A stretch of 64,000 nt of DNA from Myxococcales bacterium. Its GTDB lineage: Bacteria; Myxococcota_A; Polyangia; Polyangiales; Polyangiaceae. The notes beneath the pieces were generated by a model. It was not told the origin of the DNA and searched no databases. It saw only the letters and a program-made list of their open reading frames with translations. This document shows positions 18,695 through 28,764 of this stretch, piece by piece. The stretch lies in assembly GCA_016720545.1 (NCBI GenBank), contig JADKKK010000002.1, forward strand, positions 434,001 to 498,000. Direction: 5' to 3'. Every line of letters starts with the position of its first letter. Position 1 is the stretch's first letter. The position numbers were made by a program, and so were the translations under genes.

Positions 18695-20055
18695 GCGCTC
18701 ACCGCCGCGGACTCGGTCGCCTGCGGGAGCACCGTGACGACGGTCCGCGAGGCGGCGCCGAGCCACCTACGCGCGGCCGTCCGCACCTGCCCGCGGGTCA
18801 CGCGCCGGTACGCCTCGAGCTTCGCGAACGCGCCCCGCGGATCGCCCAGCACAGTGTCGTAGAAGCCTATCTGCTCGGCCTTGCCCGCGGCCGTGTCGAG
18901 CGACTGGAGGAGCCCGAGCTCGAGCCGGGCCTTCGCGCGCTCGAGCTCGTCCTCCGTCACGAGCTCCTCCTTCAGGTTCGCGATCTCGGCGTCGAAATCG
19001 CGGAGCAGCTCTTCGGGGCCGTGCGGCGCCCGCGCAGTGAGGAATACCTCGTAGAGGCCGGGATCACGGAAGGTCGAGACCCACCCGCGCAGCTCGGTCG
19101 CGACCTCGGTCGCGACGACCATCCGCTCGTAGAGGCGCGACGCGCGACCGCCGAAGAGGACCTCGTTCAGCACGCAGAGGACGGTGTGCTCGCTGTCGCC
19201 GAGCGACGGGCCCCGGTAGCCCACCAGCACCTTCGTGGTCGCGGTGGGGCGACGCAGCACGACCTCGCGCGCCGCCGTCTGGGGCGGATCGGGGAGGGTG
19301 TCCTCCTCCGGCACGACGCCCCGGGGAATGCCCCCGTACGCGCGCCCGACCTTCTCCAGCACCGCGCGCTCGCTCACGTCGCCCACCACCACGAGCGTCG
19401 CGTTGTTCGGCGCGTAGTAGCTCGCGTAGAACGCCTCGCAGTCGGCGGGGGTGAAGTTCTGGATGTCGTCCATCCAGCCGATCGTGGGCCAGTGGTACGG
19501 GTGCCGATCGAAGGCGGTCTTGTAGAGCAGCTCGTTCGCCGCGCCCTCGACGTCGTCCTCCACGCGATAGCGCCGCTCGTTCGCGACCACCTCCTTCTCG
19601 CTCGTCACCTGCGGCTCCCGCAGCACGAGGTGGGCCATGCGCTCCGACTCGAGGGACACGGCGAGGCCGAAGCGATCTCTCGGGAGCGACTCGTAATAGT
19701 ACGTCCAGTCGAGCCAGGTGGCGGCGTTCGACTCCGCGCCGCTCTCCTCGAGCCGGCGGTCGAACTGCCCGGCGCGCAGGTTCTCGGTCTCGTTGAACAT
19801 CAGGTGCTCGAACAGGTGCGCGAGCCCCGTCTTACCCGGCCGCTCGTGGCGCGAGCCCACGCGAAACCAGGTAAAATAGCTCACGGTTGGCGCCTGCCGG
19901 TCCACGAGCAGCAGCAAACGGAGGCCGTTCCCGAGCGTGAACGCGCGCACCGGATCGGCGCCGAAGGGCACGTCGCCCTCGTAGGTCCACTGGTGGGCGG
20001 GGGAGGGCGCGCGCGCGTTCAGCGTCGAGATCGTGGCCAGAATGCGCTTGTCCAT
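18691..20055 (-). CDS. Zinc-dependent M16 (insulinase/pitrilysin-type) peptidase
   Basis: 454 residues. The inverted zinc motif HLFEH is at 80-84 and the third ligand Glu160 is in VVANERR, 76 residues later as in the family. The chain has no clear signal peptide, so it may act in the cytoplasm or use another route. Together with the downstream partner it likely forms an M16B heterodimer that degrades peptides. It sits 10 bases after the SUKH-like gene in the same operon. Codons for SYFTWF near 19865-19880 are locally AT-rich. Confidence 0.92.
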   Translation of the reverse strand: MDKRILATISTLNARAPSPAHQWTYEGDVPFGADPVRAFTLGNGLRLLLLVDRQAPTVSYFTWFRVGSRHERPGKTGLAHLFEHLMFNETENLRAGQFDRRLEESGAESNAATWLDWTYYYESLPRDRFGLAVSLESERMAHLVLREPQVTSEKEVVANERRYRVEDDVEGAANELLYKTAFDRHPYHWPTIGWMDDIQNFTPADCEAFYASYYAPNNATLVVVGDVSERAVLEKVGRAYGGIPRGVVPEEDTLPDPPQTAAREVVLRRPTATTKVLVGYRGPSLGDSEHTVLCVLNEVLFGGRASRLYERMVVATEVATELRGWVSTFRDPGLYEVFLTARAPHGPEELLRDFDAEIANLKEELVTEDELERAKARLELGLLQSLDTAAGKAEQIGFYDTVLGDPRGAFAKLEAYRRVTRGQVRTAARRWLGAASRTVVTVLPQATESAAVSA

Positions 20056-20065
20056 TCCGCCCGCT

Positions 20066-21961
20066 TTACCACTCCGTCACGTCGAGCACCTGGAAGGATT
20101 CGCCGTGCCAGAGCCACACGTGCGGACCGCACAGCGCGAGGATGGCCGTCTCGGGGGCGCCGCTCAGCGACTCGCGGTCTTCGCTCCCGAGGCGTACGAG
20201 GCGCGCGGGCTCGTCGCAGTCGCGCGCGCGGTAAAACAGCGGCTCGTCCCCGCTCGTGCTGAGGACGCCACCGTCGCTCGCGATCAGCATGCCGCCCTCG
20301 AACAGGCGGAGCGAGTGGGCCGCGCGCGGCGCGCCCCGATCGTCGGAGAAGGCGGGGTGCTCTTGCTCCAAGGGGACAGGGCGGGGCCTCGCGGCGCGCT
20401 CCTCGCGCCACACGGTACCCTCCCGGTCGAGCACGAACGCGGCGCCGCGGAACACGTCGAGGTCGGCCACGTCGACGCCGATGACCTGGTCTTGGCGGAT
20501 GTCGCTCCAGCGCTTGCCGTCGAACGACGCGACGGCCCCCATCTGCGCGCCGCTCACGAGCATGCTGAGGCCCCGCTTGTGCGCATGGATGGCGAGGACC
20601 GCCTCGCTCCCGTCGAGGCCCGCGTCGGGCGTGAACGGGATGAAGCGGTTGCCCGACAGCTCGAGCAGCGCTCCCGCGCCCCACACGAGCACGCGGCCCA
20701 CGGCTGAGCCCATTCCGTACCAGAAAGTGCGCCCGGGGGTGCGGCGCGCGAGCGGAATGGGGCGGGACGTACCGTCGCGCTCGAACCGCACGGCGTGGCT
20801 CGCGGTCAGGCCCCACACCGTGCCATCGCGCTCGACGTGGATATCGGTGAGGTGCTCGTCGCGCGACACTTCGCTCTCGACCTCTCCGTCGACGAAGTGG
20901 AGCAGCAGGCTCGGCGCCTTCGCGCGGGCTCCGCTGGCGCGGCCGAGCACGTAGAAATCGGACGGTGAGCGCCCAGCCGCGGCTCGGAACGTGTAGCGCG
21001 TCGCGGGGAGGGGATCGAGGACGCGGGCGCCGCGCACCACGAGCGGTGGCTCCGGCGCCGACTCGCGGAGATCGCGCGACAGATCCTCGACGTGCTTGCC
21101 GGCCGACTCGGCGTAGAAGTTCTCGTTTCGGAACGTGCGCAGCCAGCGGAAGACGTCCTCGGCCCCGAACGCGACGTCGCCGGTGCGAAAGCGGCCGGTC
21201 ATGGAGAAATCGTCGACGTTGATGGTGAGCACCGTCGCGCCCGTCGAGTCGAACAGGCGGTTCACGTCGCCCCGCGTGGCCCGAGCGCGCTCGGCTCCGA
21301 GCAGCGCGGTCATGGCGGGCAAGTCGGAGGTCTCGAGCGTGCCAAGCAGCGGCGTCTCGAAGTGGAAACCCAGGTTCGCGAGCAGCTCGCGGAGCCGCTG
21401 AGGGATCCGCGCCGCGGCCTCCATCGACTCTTCGCGCTCGTCGGCAAGGTCGTCGAGCCAGTGGGCGAAATCGTGCGCTCGTGGTCGTGGCGTGGTGCCC
21501 ACGAGCTCGACGACGGGGAGCTGGCCGGGCGCCGTGGCCGCCCGCGGCGCTCCGCCGAACCGACGCGGCCCGTGCCCGCGATCCAGCGCGACGAGGGCGC
21601 CGTCGACCGTGGCGAAAGGGAAGTACCGCTTCCCGCCGTCGGCTCCGAAGCGCGCGCGCACCTCAGCCTGCGCGTGCGTGATGCCCTCCGCGTCGAGCAG
21701 CGCGCCAGGGTCGCCGAAGCCGGAGGTCACGGCGGCCACGGCGACGTAGGGCTCAGGGAGCGGTCCGCCAAAGCGCTCGGCGCGCGCCTCGAGCTCAGCC
21801 TCGGGGACCGGAGGAAGGAAGGACGCGCCACGGCCCGACTGTTCCAGGACCACGCGGATGCGCTCGATCGCGGCGAGCGCGAGGCGGCTCGGGTCGATCG
21901 TCGCCCGTGGCTTCGGGCGCCTTACCGCAGGCTTCTTCCGTGGGGCGAGGGTCTTTCGCAC
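20066..21961 (-). CDS. SUKH (SMI1/KNR4-like) domain protein with beta-propeller-like C-terminus
   Basis: 631 residues from GTG 21961. A basic N-terminus (RKTLAPRKKPAVRR) is followed at about residues 50-200 by a pattern seen in SMI1/KNR4 proteins (PEAELEARAERFGGPLPEPY, then a conserved aromatic/hydrophobic fold). The C-terminal half has repeated short beta motifs with Asp-Gly turns (VERDGTVWGLTAS, FDGKRWSDI, DREGTVWREE), suggesting a propeller. SUKH proteins include toxin-immunity proteins, but no toxin gene is nearby, so a scaffolding or regulatory role with the M16 pair is equally possible. First gene of the operon running to 16465. Confidence 0.6.
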   Translation of the reverse strand: MRKTLAPRKKPAVRRPKPRATIDPSRLALAAIERIRVVLEQSGRGASFLPPVPEAELEARAERFGGPLPEPYVAVAAVTSGFGDPGALLDAEGITHAQAEVRARFGADGGKRYFPFATVDGALVALDRGHGPRRFGGAPRAATAPGQLPVVELVGTTPRPRAHDFAHWLDDLADEREESMEAAARIPQRLRELLANLGFHFETPLLGTLETSDLPAMTALLGAERARATRGDVNRLFDSTGATVLTINVDDFSMTGRFRTGDVAFGAEDVFRWLRTFRNENFYAESAGKHVEDLSRDLRESAPEPPLVVRGARVLDPLPATRYTFRAAAGRSPSDFYVLGRASGARAKAPSLLLHFVDGEVESEVSRDEHLTDIHVERDGTVWGLTASHAVRFERDGTSRPIPLARRTPGRTFWYGMGSAVGRVLVWGAGALLELSGNRFIPFTPDAGLDGSEAVLAIHAHKRGLSMLVSGAQMGAVASFDGKRWSDIRQDQVIGVDVADLDVFRGAAFVLDREGTVWREERAARPRPVPLEQEHPAFSDDRGAPRAAHSLRLFEGGMLIASDGGVLSTSGDEPLFYRARDCDEPARLVRLGSEDRESLSGAPETAILALCGPHVWLWHGESFQVLDVTEW

Positions 21962-22200
21962 GCGGCGGCGCTAGACTACCAAACTTCGCGGCCGTCCTAC
22001 GAGAAAGCCGCGCCTCGGCCCCGGAGGCAACGAAACGGACGAGGCGCGCCGTCCGCGAGGCTCCCGACGCCGCGCTCGCGCTCCGCAATTTCGTCGAGCG
22101 AGGGAGACTCGCGCCCTGGGGGAAGCAATCGCGGCCGCATGATCGGCGTTCGATGAGCTCCGCCCCGAGCCGGTGGCTCTGTTCGGGAGAATTCGCGGCG

Positions 22201-24009
<1,809 letters not shown>

Positions 24010-24109
24010 GGGCGCGGTGCCTTATAGCCGAAGCGCGCGCCCCGCGCCCCTCATCCGCGCGGCCGACGGCGTGGTCGACCCGGCGGGCGGGGTCGCGCCG
24101 GCACACGCC

Positions 24110-24358
24110 TCACATGTTCGGGTCGTCGCTGCCGCCGCCACCCCGCGCGCGCCTGTCCTCGCCGAGCGGGAGCTGCGCGTCGAGCGTCTCTCCCAACGGG
24201 AGCTGCCCGGGCAGCATGTGCTGGTAGCGCCGAAGCACGAGGTCGATCCCCTCGCGAATGTAGACGGCGACGGGCACCTTCGTTCGCTCGTGGAGGAGCT
24301 TGAGTTGGTCGCTCTGCTCCGGCGTGACGTAGATGGTCGTGCTGATCTTCTTGCGCAT
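24110..24358 (-). CDS. Ribbon-helix-helix (CopG/Arc-type) DNA-binding protein
   Basis: 82 residues. KKISTTIYVTPEQSDQLKLLHERT is split by the typical pattern: a short beta strand (TTIYV), helix 1 (PEQSDQLKLLHERT) and helix 2 (PVAVYIREGIDLVLRRY). The C-terminal ~30 residues are Gly/Arg/Asp-rich and probably disordered. Such dimers bind operators as tandem short repeats and often repress their own gene. Phased repeats lie upstream at 24442-24487. No toxin gene is adjacent, so it looks like a stand-alone regulator. Confidence 0.8.
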   Translation of the reverse strand: MRKKISTTIYVTPEQSDQLKLLHERTKVPVAVYIREGIDLVLRRYQHMLPGQLPLGETLDAQLPLGEDRRARGGGGSDDPNM

Positions 24359-24680
24359 GGCGGGACCGTGCAGAGGCAGGTAGAGCAGGGGACGAGTCAG
24401 CGGGTTCGGGGCGTCCGAGATCCGCCCGAACGAACATACACTACGTGAGCATACGTGACCGTCAAGCGCGATTCTGTGACGTTCAAGATCTAAGGTAACA
24501 TTTTAAGTGTTGGATATAAGATGTGAATTTCTTCAAGTTGGCCCACGCGCACCGGACGCAAACAGATTTGTCGCGTGGGGAAGCTTGCTCCGCGAGCGCG
24601 ACCCCGGGTAGAGTGTCCACGCTCGGCGGGCCGACACGAGGGGTGTGGTGCGCGGGTAGTTGGAGTCGAGGAGGATGCGA
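24359..24680. other. 322-bp intergenic region with an AT-rich island
   Basis: No convincing gene is seen. It separates the divergent RHH regulator (minus strand) and the first EF-hand-like lipoprotein (plus strand). Bases 24480-24545 are the most AT-rich stretch I noticed in the window (…taacattttaagtg…, …gatataagatg…). Repeats at 24442-24487 look like operator half-sites. GAGGAGG at 24668-24674 is the ribosome site of the lipoprotein gene. Confidence 0.6.
24442..24487. promoter_or_regulatory. Phased direct repeats, candidate RHH operator
   Basis: TACGTGA occurs at 24442-24448 and 24452-24458, exactly 10 bp apart. GTGACCGTCAAG (24455-24466) recurs as GTGACGTTCAAG (24476-24487), 21 bp apart. 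Spacing of one and two helical turns, about 85-130 bp upstream of the RHH gene, fits cooperative binding of RHH dimers. Confidence 0.4.
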
Positions 24681-25391
24681 GTGAACGACCGAAGCCCGAA
24701 GCGGGCATGGCACGGGGTCCGGGCGGGAGCACTCTTCGTCGCGGTCTGCGCGAGCGCGTGGTCGTTGGCGGGGTGCGAAGCGTCGGAGGCGATCGTCGCT
24801 GGCAAGCGGGATCCATCGCTCGTGCGCAACACCGCGATCGTCCACGAGCCGTGCGACGCCAAGTCCGGCCAGGTGCAGGCGATGGACGCGAACCTGGACG
24901 GAAAGCCCGAGATTCAGCGCGTTTACCGCGGCGGTGTGGAGACGTGCCGCATCTCGGACCTCAACGGAGATGGTCGCCCGAACATGTACGAGTACTTCGC
25001 GCAAGACGGCACTACCGTGCGCCGCCGCGAGTACGACTACGACGACAACGGCGTCGTCAACGAGATCGAGATCTACGAGGGCGGGCGCCTCACGCGGCGC
25101 GAGATGGACACGACCAACCAGGGCCGCATCGACACGTGGGACACGTTCGACAGCGTCACCGGGAAGATCGCCAAGCGCGAGCGAGACAGCTCCCTCGACG
25201 GTCGCGTCGACCAGTGGTGGGTTTGGAAGGGCGACACGGTAGACGTGGCGATCGATCGCGACGGTGACGGCAAGCCCGACCCCGAGGCGAGCCTCCTCAT
25301 CGGACCCAACGGGCAGCCGGCCTCGCCCACCGGCGGCGCGCCGAAATCTGCGACGCCCGCGACCGACGCCGACGGAGGAGCAGCGAAATGA
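24681..25391 (+). CDS. Lipoprotein with EF-hand-like calcium loops (first of pair)
   Basis: About 236 residues. I choose GTG 24681 because GAGGAGG (24668-24674) lies 6 bases before it; an ATG at 24675 touches that site. A lipobox ends WSLAGC. The mature part carries repeated Asp-rich loops spaced 20-30 residues: DANLDGKPE, DLNGDGRPN, DYDDNGVVN, DSSLDGRVD, DRDGDGKPD. The pattern resembles EF-hand or thrombospondin type-3-like calcium sites. The C-terminus is Pro/Ala/Asp-rich. Function unknown; outer-membrane or periplasmic attachment inferred. Its stop overlaps the next start as ATGA. Confidence 0.75.
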   Translation: MNDRSPKRAWHGVRAGALFVAVCASAWSLAGCEASEAIVAGKRDPSLVRNTAIVHEPCDAKSGQVQAMDANLDGKPEIQRVYRGGVETCRISDLNGDGRPNMYEYFAQDGTTVRRREYDYDDNGVVNEIEIYEGGRLTRREMDTTNQGRIDTWDTFDSVTGKIAKRERDSSLDGRVDQWWVWKGDTVDVAIDRDGDGKPDPEASLLIGPNGQPASPTGGAPKSATPATDADGGAAK

Positions 25392-26170
25392 AGACACGAA
25401 CCCGCGCCGCGCTCGCCCTGAGCCTGGGCGCCACGACCTTGGCTTCCGCGGCGCTCGCGCTCATCATCGGTGGCTGCGGCGGCTCCGAGACCCGCGCCGA
25501 GGTGGCCGCGGGCGGGGCGTCCAACCAGGCGGCATGGCCATCCGACGACCGCTCGATGTGCAACTACAAGGGCAAGCCCGATCTCGAGGTGAACGAGACG
25601 GCCGGCCCGGGTGCGCTGCGCCCCAACGTCCGTCGCGTGTATCGCGTGTTCGGCGCCGCGGGCGAGTCCTCGCGCAAGGCGCTGGTCTGCCGCGAGGCCG
25701 ACACGAACCTCGACGGCATCAAGGACGTCGTGCGCACCTTCAACGCCAAGGGCGAGGCGGTCCACGAGGAGAGCGATCGCAACTACGACGGTCGCGTCGA
25801 CGTGTGGATCAACTTCGTCGAGGGGCGCCTCGCCCAGGAGCAGGTCGACACGAACCTCGACGGCAAGCCCGACGTGTGGAAGTTCTACGTCGAAGGCAAC
25901 CTCCAGCGCATTCGCCGCGACCGGAATTTTGATGGAAAGCCGGACGTGTGGGAAATGTACCGCAACGGCAAGCTCGAGCGCATGGGCATGGACGAGACCT
26001 TCGACGGGCACGTCGATCGGTGGGATCGCGACGAGCAGCTGAAGGCCGAGCAAGAGGCGGTCGAAGCGAAGGCCCGTGAGGCCATGGAAGCCGCGTCGAA
26101 GGACGGCGGCACCGAGCCAAACCCGGCCGACGCCGGCGCCCCCGCCAAGGGCGACGCCGGCGCGAAGTAG
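25388..26170 (+). CDS. Lipoprotein with EF-hand-like calcium loops (second of pair)
   Basis: 260 residues. Lipobox IIGGC follows a long hydrophobic signal. Five loops of the same type as in the upstream gene are present: DTNLDGIKD, DRNYDGRVD, DTNLDGKPD, DRNFDGKPD, DETFDGHVD, each followed by V-W or a similar aromatic strand. A charged helical segment (LKAEQEAVEAKAREAMEAA) and a DAG-rich tail end the protein. GGAGGAG seven bases upstream is an excellent ribosome site. The two genes look like an ancient tandem duplication and are probably made together. Confidence 0.78.
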   Translation: MKTRTRAALALSLGATTLASAALALIIGGCGGSETRAEVAAGGASNQAAWPSDDRSMCNYKGKPDLEVNETAGPGALRPNVRRVYRVFGAAGESSRKALVCREADTNLDGIKDVVRTFNAKGEAVHEESDRNYDGRVDVWINFVEGRLAQEQVDTNLDGKPDVWKFYVEGNLQRIRRDRNFDGKPDVWEMYRNGKLERMGMDETFDGHVDRWDRDEQLKAEQEAVEAKAREAMEAASKDGGTEPNPADAGAPAKGDAGAK

Positions 26171-26317
26171 CGCCGCGGAGCCGCCGCGAGGCGGCATCGC
26201 TCGAAGAACGCCGCCCGTGCCGCGCCTCGCGGGGTACGGGCGTCGTCGCGTTCGGGTCGGCCGACGCCGTGCTCGTAGCAGGCGCCGCGACCGACGGCCC
26301 GTGCTAGAGGGCTGCGC

Positions 26318-27958
26318 ATGGCATCCGAGCGACTCCAGAAGATTCTCGCGCGCGGCGGCGTCGCCTCTCGCCGGGCGACCGAAGACATGATCCGCGCCGG
26401 CAGGGTGCGAGTGAACGGACGCGTGGTGACCGAGCTCGGCACGAAGGCCGATCCACGCGCCGACAAGGTCGAGCTCGACGGCAAGCGCGTCGTCGCCGAA
26501 GACGCCGTCTACGTCCTCTGCCACAAGCCGCGCGGAGTGGTGTCGACGCTGAGCGATCCCGAGGGGCGCGCGACCATGGCGACCATGCTCTCGTCGTTCG
26601 ACGTTCGGCTCTTCCCCGTCGGTCGGCTCGACTTCGCGACGAGCGGCGCGCTGCTGGCGACCAACGACGGCGAGTTCTCCGACGGGCTGCTTCACCCGAA
26701 GCGCGCGGTGCCCAAGACCTACGTCGTAAAAGTGAATGGTATCATGGAGAAAGAGCACCTCGACCGCTGGCGTCGCGGGCTTGAGCTCGACGACGGTCCG
26801 ACGCAGCCCGCCGAGGTCAATTTCCTCCGCCACGAGGGCGACAAGACCTGGTTCGAGCTCACCATCAAGGAGGGCAGAAACCAGCAGATTCGCCGGATGG
26901 GCGAGGCGAGCGGGTTCTTGGTGATGCGGCTCTCGCGCGTGGCCTTCGCGGGGATCACCACCGAGGGGCTGCCCCCTGGCGGCGTAAGGCCGCTGACGCG
27001 GGACGAGCTCGGCGCGCTGAAGAAGGGCTACGGCGTCCCGAAGAAGCTGCCGACGACCCTCGACCTCGCCCGCGCGCGGGAGGAGGCCGCCGCGCCCCGC
27101 CGCGTCGTCCGGAGCCGTCCTTCTCCGCGGCCGGATGCGGGGGTGGAGCCAGGTGCCCGCCGCCCTCAGCGGCTCGCCGACGACGCGCGCGGCGGCTTCC
27201 GCGAGGACGCCCCGCGGCGACGCGAGGGCGCGCCGGTCGGGCCGCGCCGCGAGGCGCGCGAGCCTTCGGGGGGGGGCGAACGGTTCGGCGCGCGCTCCAC
27301 GGGGTCGAGCGGACCGTCGCGGGCTCCGCGGGGCGAAGGGGCCCCGCGAGGGGAGCGCGAGCCCGGCCCGGCTCACGCACGGGTCGAGCGAGGCGCGCCC
27401 GGCCGCCGAGGCGAGCGCTCCGCAGGGGCTCCCGAGCGCGAGCGCGGGCCGGCGCCGCGTGGGCGAGGACCCGCGCCCGAGCGTGGGCGAGGACCCGCGC
27501 CCGAGCGTGGAGGCGAGCGTGGGGCGCCGCCTGGGCGAGGACCCGCGCCCGAGCGTGGAGGCGAGCGTGGGCCGCGTGGGCGAGGACCCGCGCCCGAGCG
27601 TGGAGGCGAGCGTGGGGCGCCGCGTGGGCGAGGACCCGCGCCCGAGCGTGGAGGCGAGCGTGGGGGCCGCGTGGGCGAGGACCCGCGCCCGAGCGTGGAG
27701 GCGAGCGTGGCACGCCGCGTGGGCGAGGACCCGCGCCCGAGCGCGGAGGCGAGCGTGGCACGGCGGGCGCTCGGTACGGCGGCGGCTCCCCCGTCCGCCG
27801 CGGCTACGATGTCACCTCGGACTGGGGGGGCGGGGCAGGCCGCGGACGTGCCCCGGAGACCGGGAGGCCCGCGGCCGACGATGGTGGACGGGGAACGAGC
27901 CGCACCACCGGGACGGGCGGGGGGCCCAAGGCGCCGCCGGGCACCTACGACCGCGTGA
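26318..27958 (+). CDS. rluB: RluB/RsuA-family 23S rRNA pseudouridine synthase with RG-rich tail
   Basis: An N-terminal S4 domain (RLQKILARGGVASRRATEDMI) is followed by the catalytic motif VGRLDFATSGALL (nucleophile Asp), TYVVKVNG and GRNQQIRRM, as in RluB/RsuA. It isomerises uridine to pseudouridine in rRNA. The catalytic part ends near residue 250; about 290 residues of Arg/Gly/Pro/Glu-rich repeats follow, many of the form GRGPAPERGGE. The frame as written ends at 27958. A missing base near 27665 (in gtgggggccgcg) probably displaced it: the other frame continues the repeats and ends naturally with GGPKAPPGTYDRVKGRRG at 27975. GAGGG six bases before the ATG supports the start. Confidence 0.88.
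   Translation: MASERLQKILARGGVASRRATEDMIRAGRVRVNGRVVTELGTKADPRADKVELDGKRVVAEDAVYVLCHKPRGVVSTLSDPEGRATMATMLSSFDVRLFPVGRLDFATSGALLATNDGEFSDGLLHPKRAVPKTYVVKVNGIMEKEHLDRWRRGLELDDGPTQPAEVNFLRHEGDKTWFELTIKEGRNQQIRRMGEASGFLVMRLSRVAFAGITTEGLPPGGVRPLTRDELGALKKGYGVPKKLPTTLDLARAREEAAAPRRVVRSRPSPRPDAGVEPGARRPQRLADDARGGFREDAPRRREGAPVGPRREAREPSGGGERFGARSTGSSGPSRAPRGEGAPRGEREPGPAHARVERGAPGRRGERSAGAPERERGPAPRGRGPAPERGRGPAPERGGERGAPPGRGPAPERGGERGPRGRGPAPERGGERGAPRGRGPAPERGGERGGRVGEDPRPSVEASVARRVGEDPRPSAEASVARRALGTAAAPPSAAATMSPRTGGAGQAADVPRRPGGPRPTMVDGERAAPPGRAGGPRRRRAPTTA
27459..27765 (+). repeat. Tandem repeats encoding RGPAPERGGE units
   Basis: Units of roughly 39-48 bp built on gggcgaggacccgcgcccga, about seven copies, form the RG-rich tail of the pseudouridine synthase. 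One unit near 27665 is a base short relative to its neighbours and shifts the frame. Confidence 0.75.
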
Positions 27959-28007
27959 AGGGCCGGCGCGGGTAGCGCTCGCCGCCGCGCAGACCCATGC
28001 TGCGAAT

Positions 28008-28028
28008 GTGCATCGCGTTCGCGTGCAC
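28008..28028. terminator. Bulged hairpin between convergent genes
   Basis: GTGCA-t-CGCG-tt-CGCG-TGCAC can fold into a stem with one bulge, between the ends of the pseudouridine synthase and DUF2062 genes. No T-run follows, so termination is only suggested by position. Confidence 0.3.
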
Positions 28029-28109
28029 CACGCTTCATACATCGGGTCGTCACGCCTCGCACGGCTCGCAACTCGGCGAGAATCCTCGGTCATCAAGCGG
28101 TTCGGCGCT

Positions 28110-28622
28110 CTAGTCTGGAGTCCACCTGCTGCTAGAGCTAGGCGCCGGGGCGCTGGCGGCGGCGCGGGCGCGCTCTTCGCGGCGATCGCGGCGGTGGGCC
28201 CAGCGCCAGGCGAGCGCGCCGAAGAGCGCGCCGAGCGCGATCCCGACGACCACGGAGCCGAGGCCCCAGTCGAGCAGCAGCTCGGGGGCCTGCTCGAGCA
28301 CGTGCTCTCGCGTGATCGGCGCGAGCTTCCCGGTGCGCAGCAGGCGGGAGCACTGGATCTCGGCGAGCACGATGAACGGCATGAAGACGAAGTTCGAGAC
28401 GCGCGAGCCGAGCCACGCGTAGAGGCGGTTTCGACGGAAGAGGGTGGCGGCGAACACCGCGACCCAGCCGTGGAAGCCGACCGCGGGCGTGCACCCAGAG
28501 AAGACGCCGAGGAACACCGCCTCGCCGACCTCTCGAGGCGTCGCGCGCTCGTTTCTTGCGCGGTGCCAGAGCCGTCTGGCGAGCCGGCGAACCTTCTTCC
28601 AGGCGCGGCGTCCACGGGGCAT
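28110..28622 (-). CDS. DUF2062 membrane protein
   Basis: About 170 residues from ATG 28622 (MPRGRRAWKK). The chain has a basic amphipathic start, then VGEAVFLGVFSGCTPAVGFHGW, the conserved DUF2062 core with Gly/Pro in the membrane, a second hydrophobic segment (SNFVFMPFIVLAEI) and a third (GSVVVGIALGALFGALAW). Function of the family is unknown; its members are inner-membrane proteins. A longer in-frame start at 28871 would overlap the recombinase gene and is Cys/Arg-rich without family similarity, so it is rejected. It diverges from xerC. Confidence 0.75.
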   Translation of the reverse strand: MPRGRRAWKKVRRLARRLWHRARNERATPREVGEAVFLGVFSGCTPAVGFHGWVAVFAATLFRRNRLYAWLGSRVSNFVFMPFIVLAEIQCSRLLRTGKLAPITREHVLEQAPELLLDWGLGSVVVGIALGALFGALAWRWAHRRDRREERARAAASAPAPSSSSRWTPD

Positions 28623-28764
28623 GGTCTTGCGCGGCGCCGGCACGCCGAGCGCAATAGCAGCTTCGGAGCGGAATTCGAGCCGTCGCGCGCTCCGCTGGTA
28701 CGCGGCGGTCCGCGGGGTTGGGGGTGCGCCGGCGCCCCCCAACAAACTCGCCCGCGCCCGCGCG

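Noticed and set aside
20066..21961. SUKH-like protein as a polymorphic-toxin immunity gene
   Set aside because: No toxin, VgrG, Rhs or CDI gene is nearby; the operon partners are peptidases and a dehydrogenase.
24110..24358. RHH gene as the antitoxin of a toxin-antitoxin pair
   Set aside because: No small toxin-like gene lies on either side; lepA and an unrelated lipoprotein flank it.
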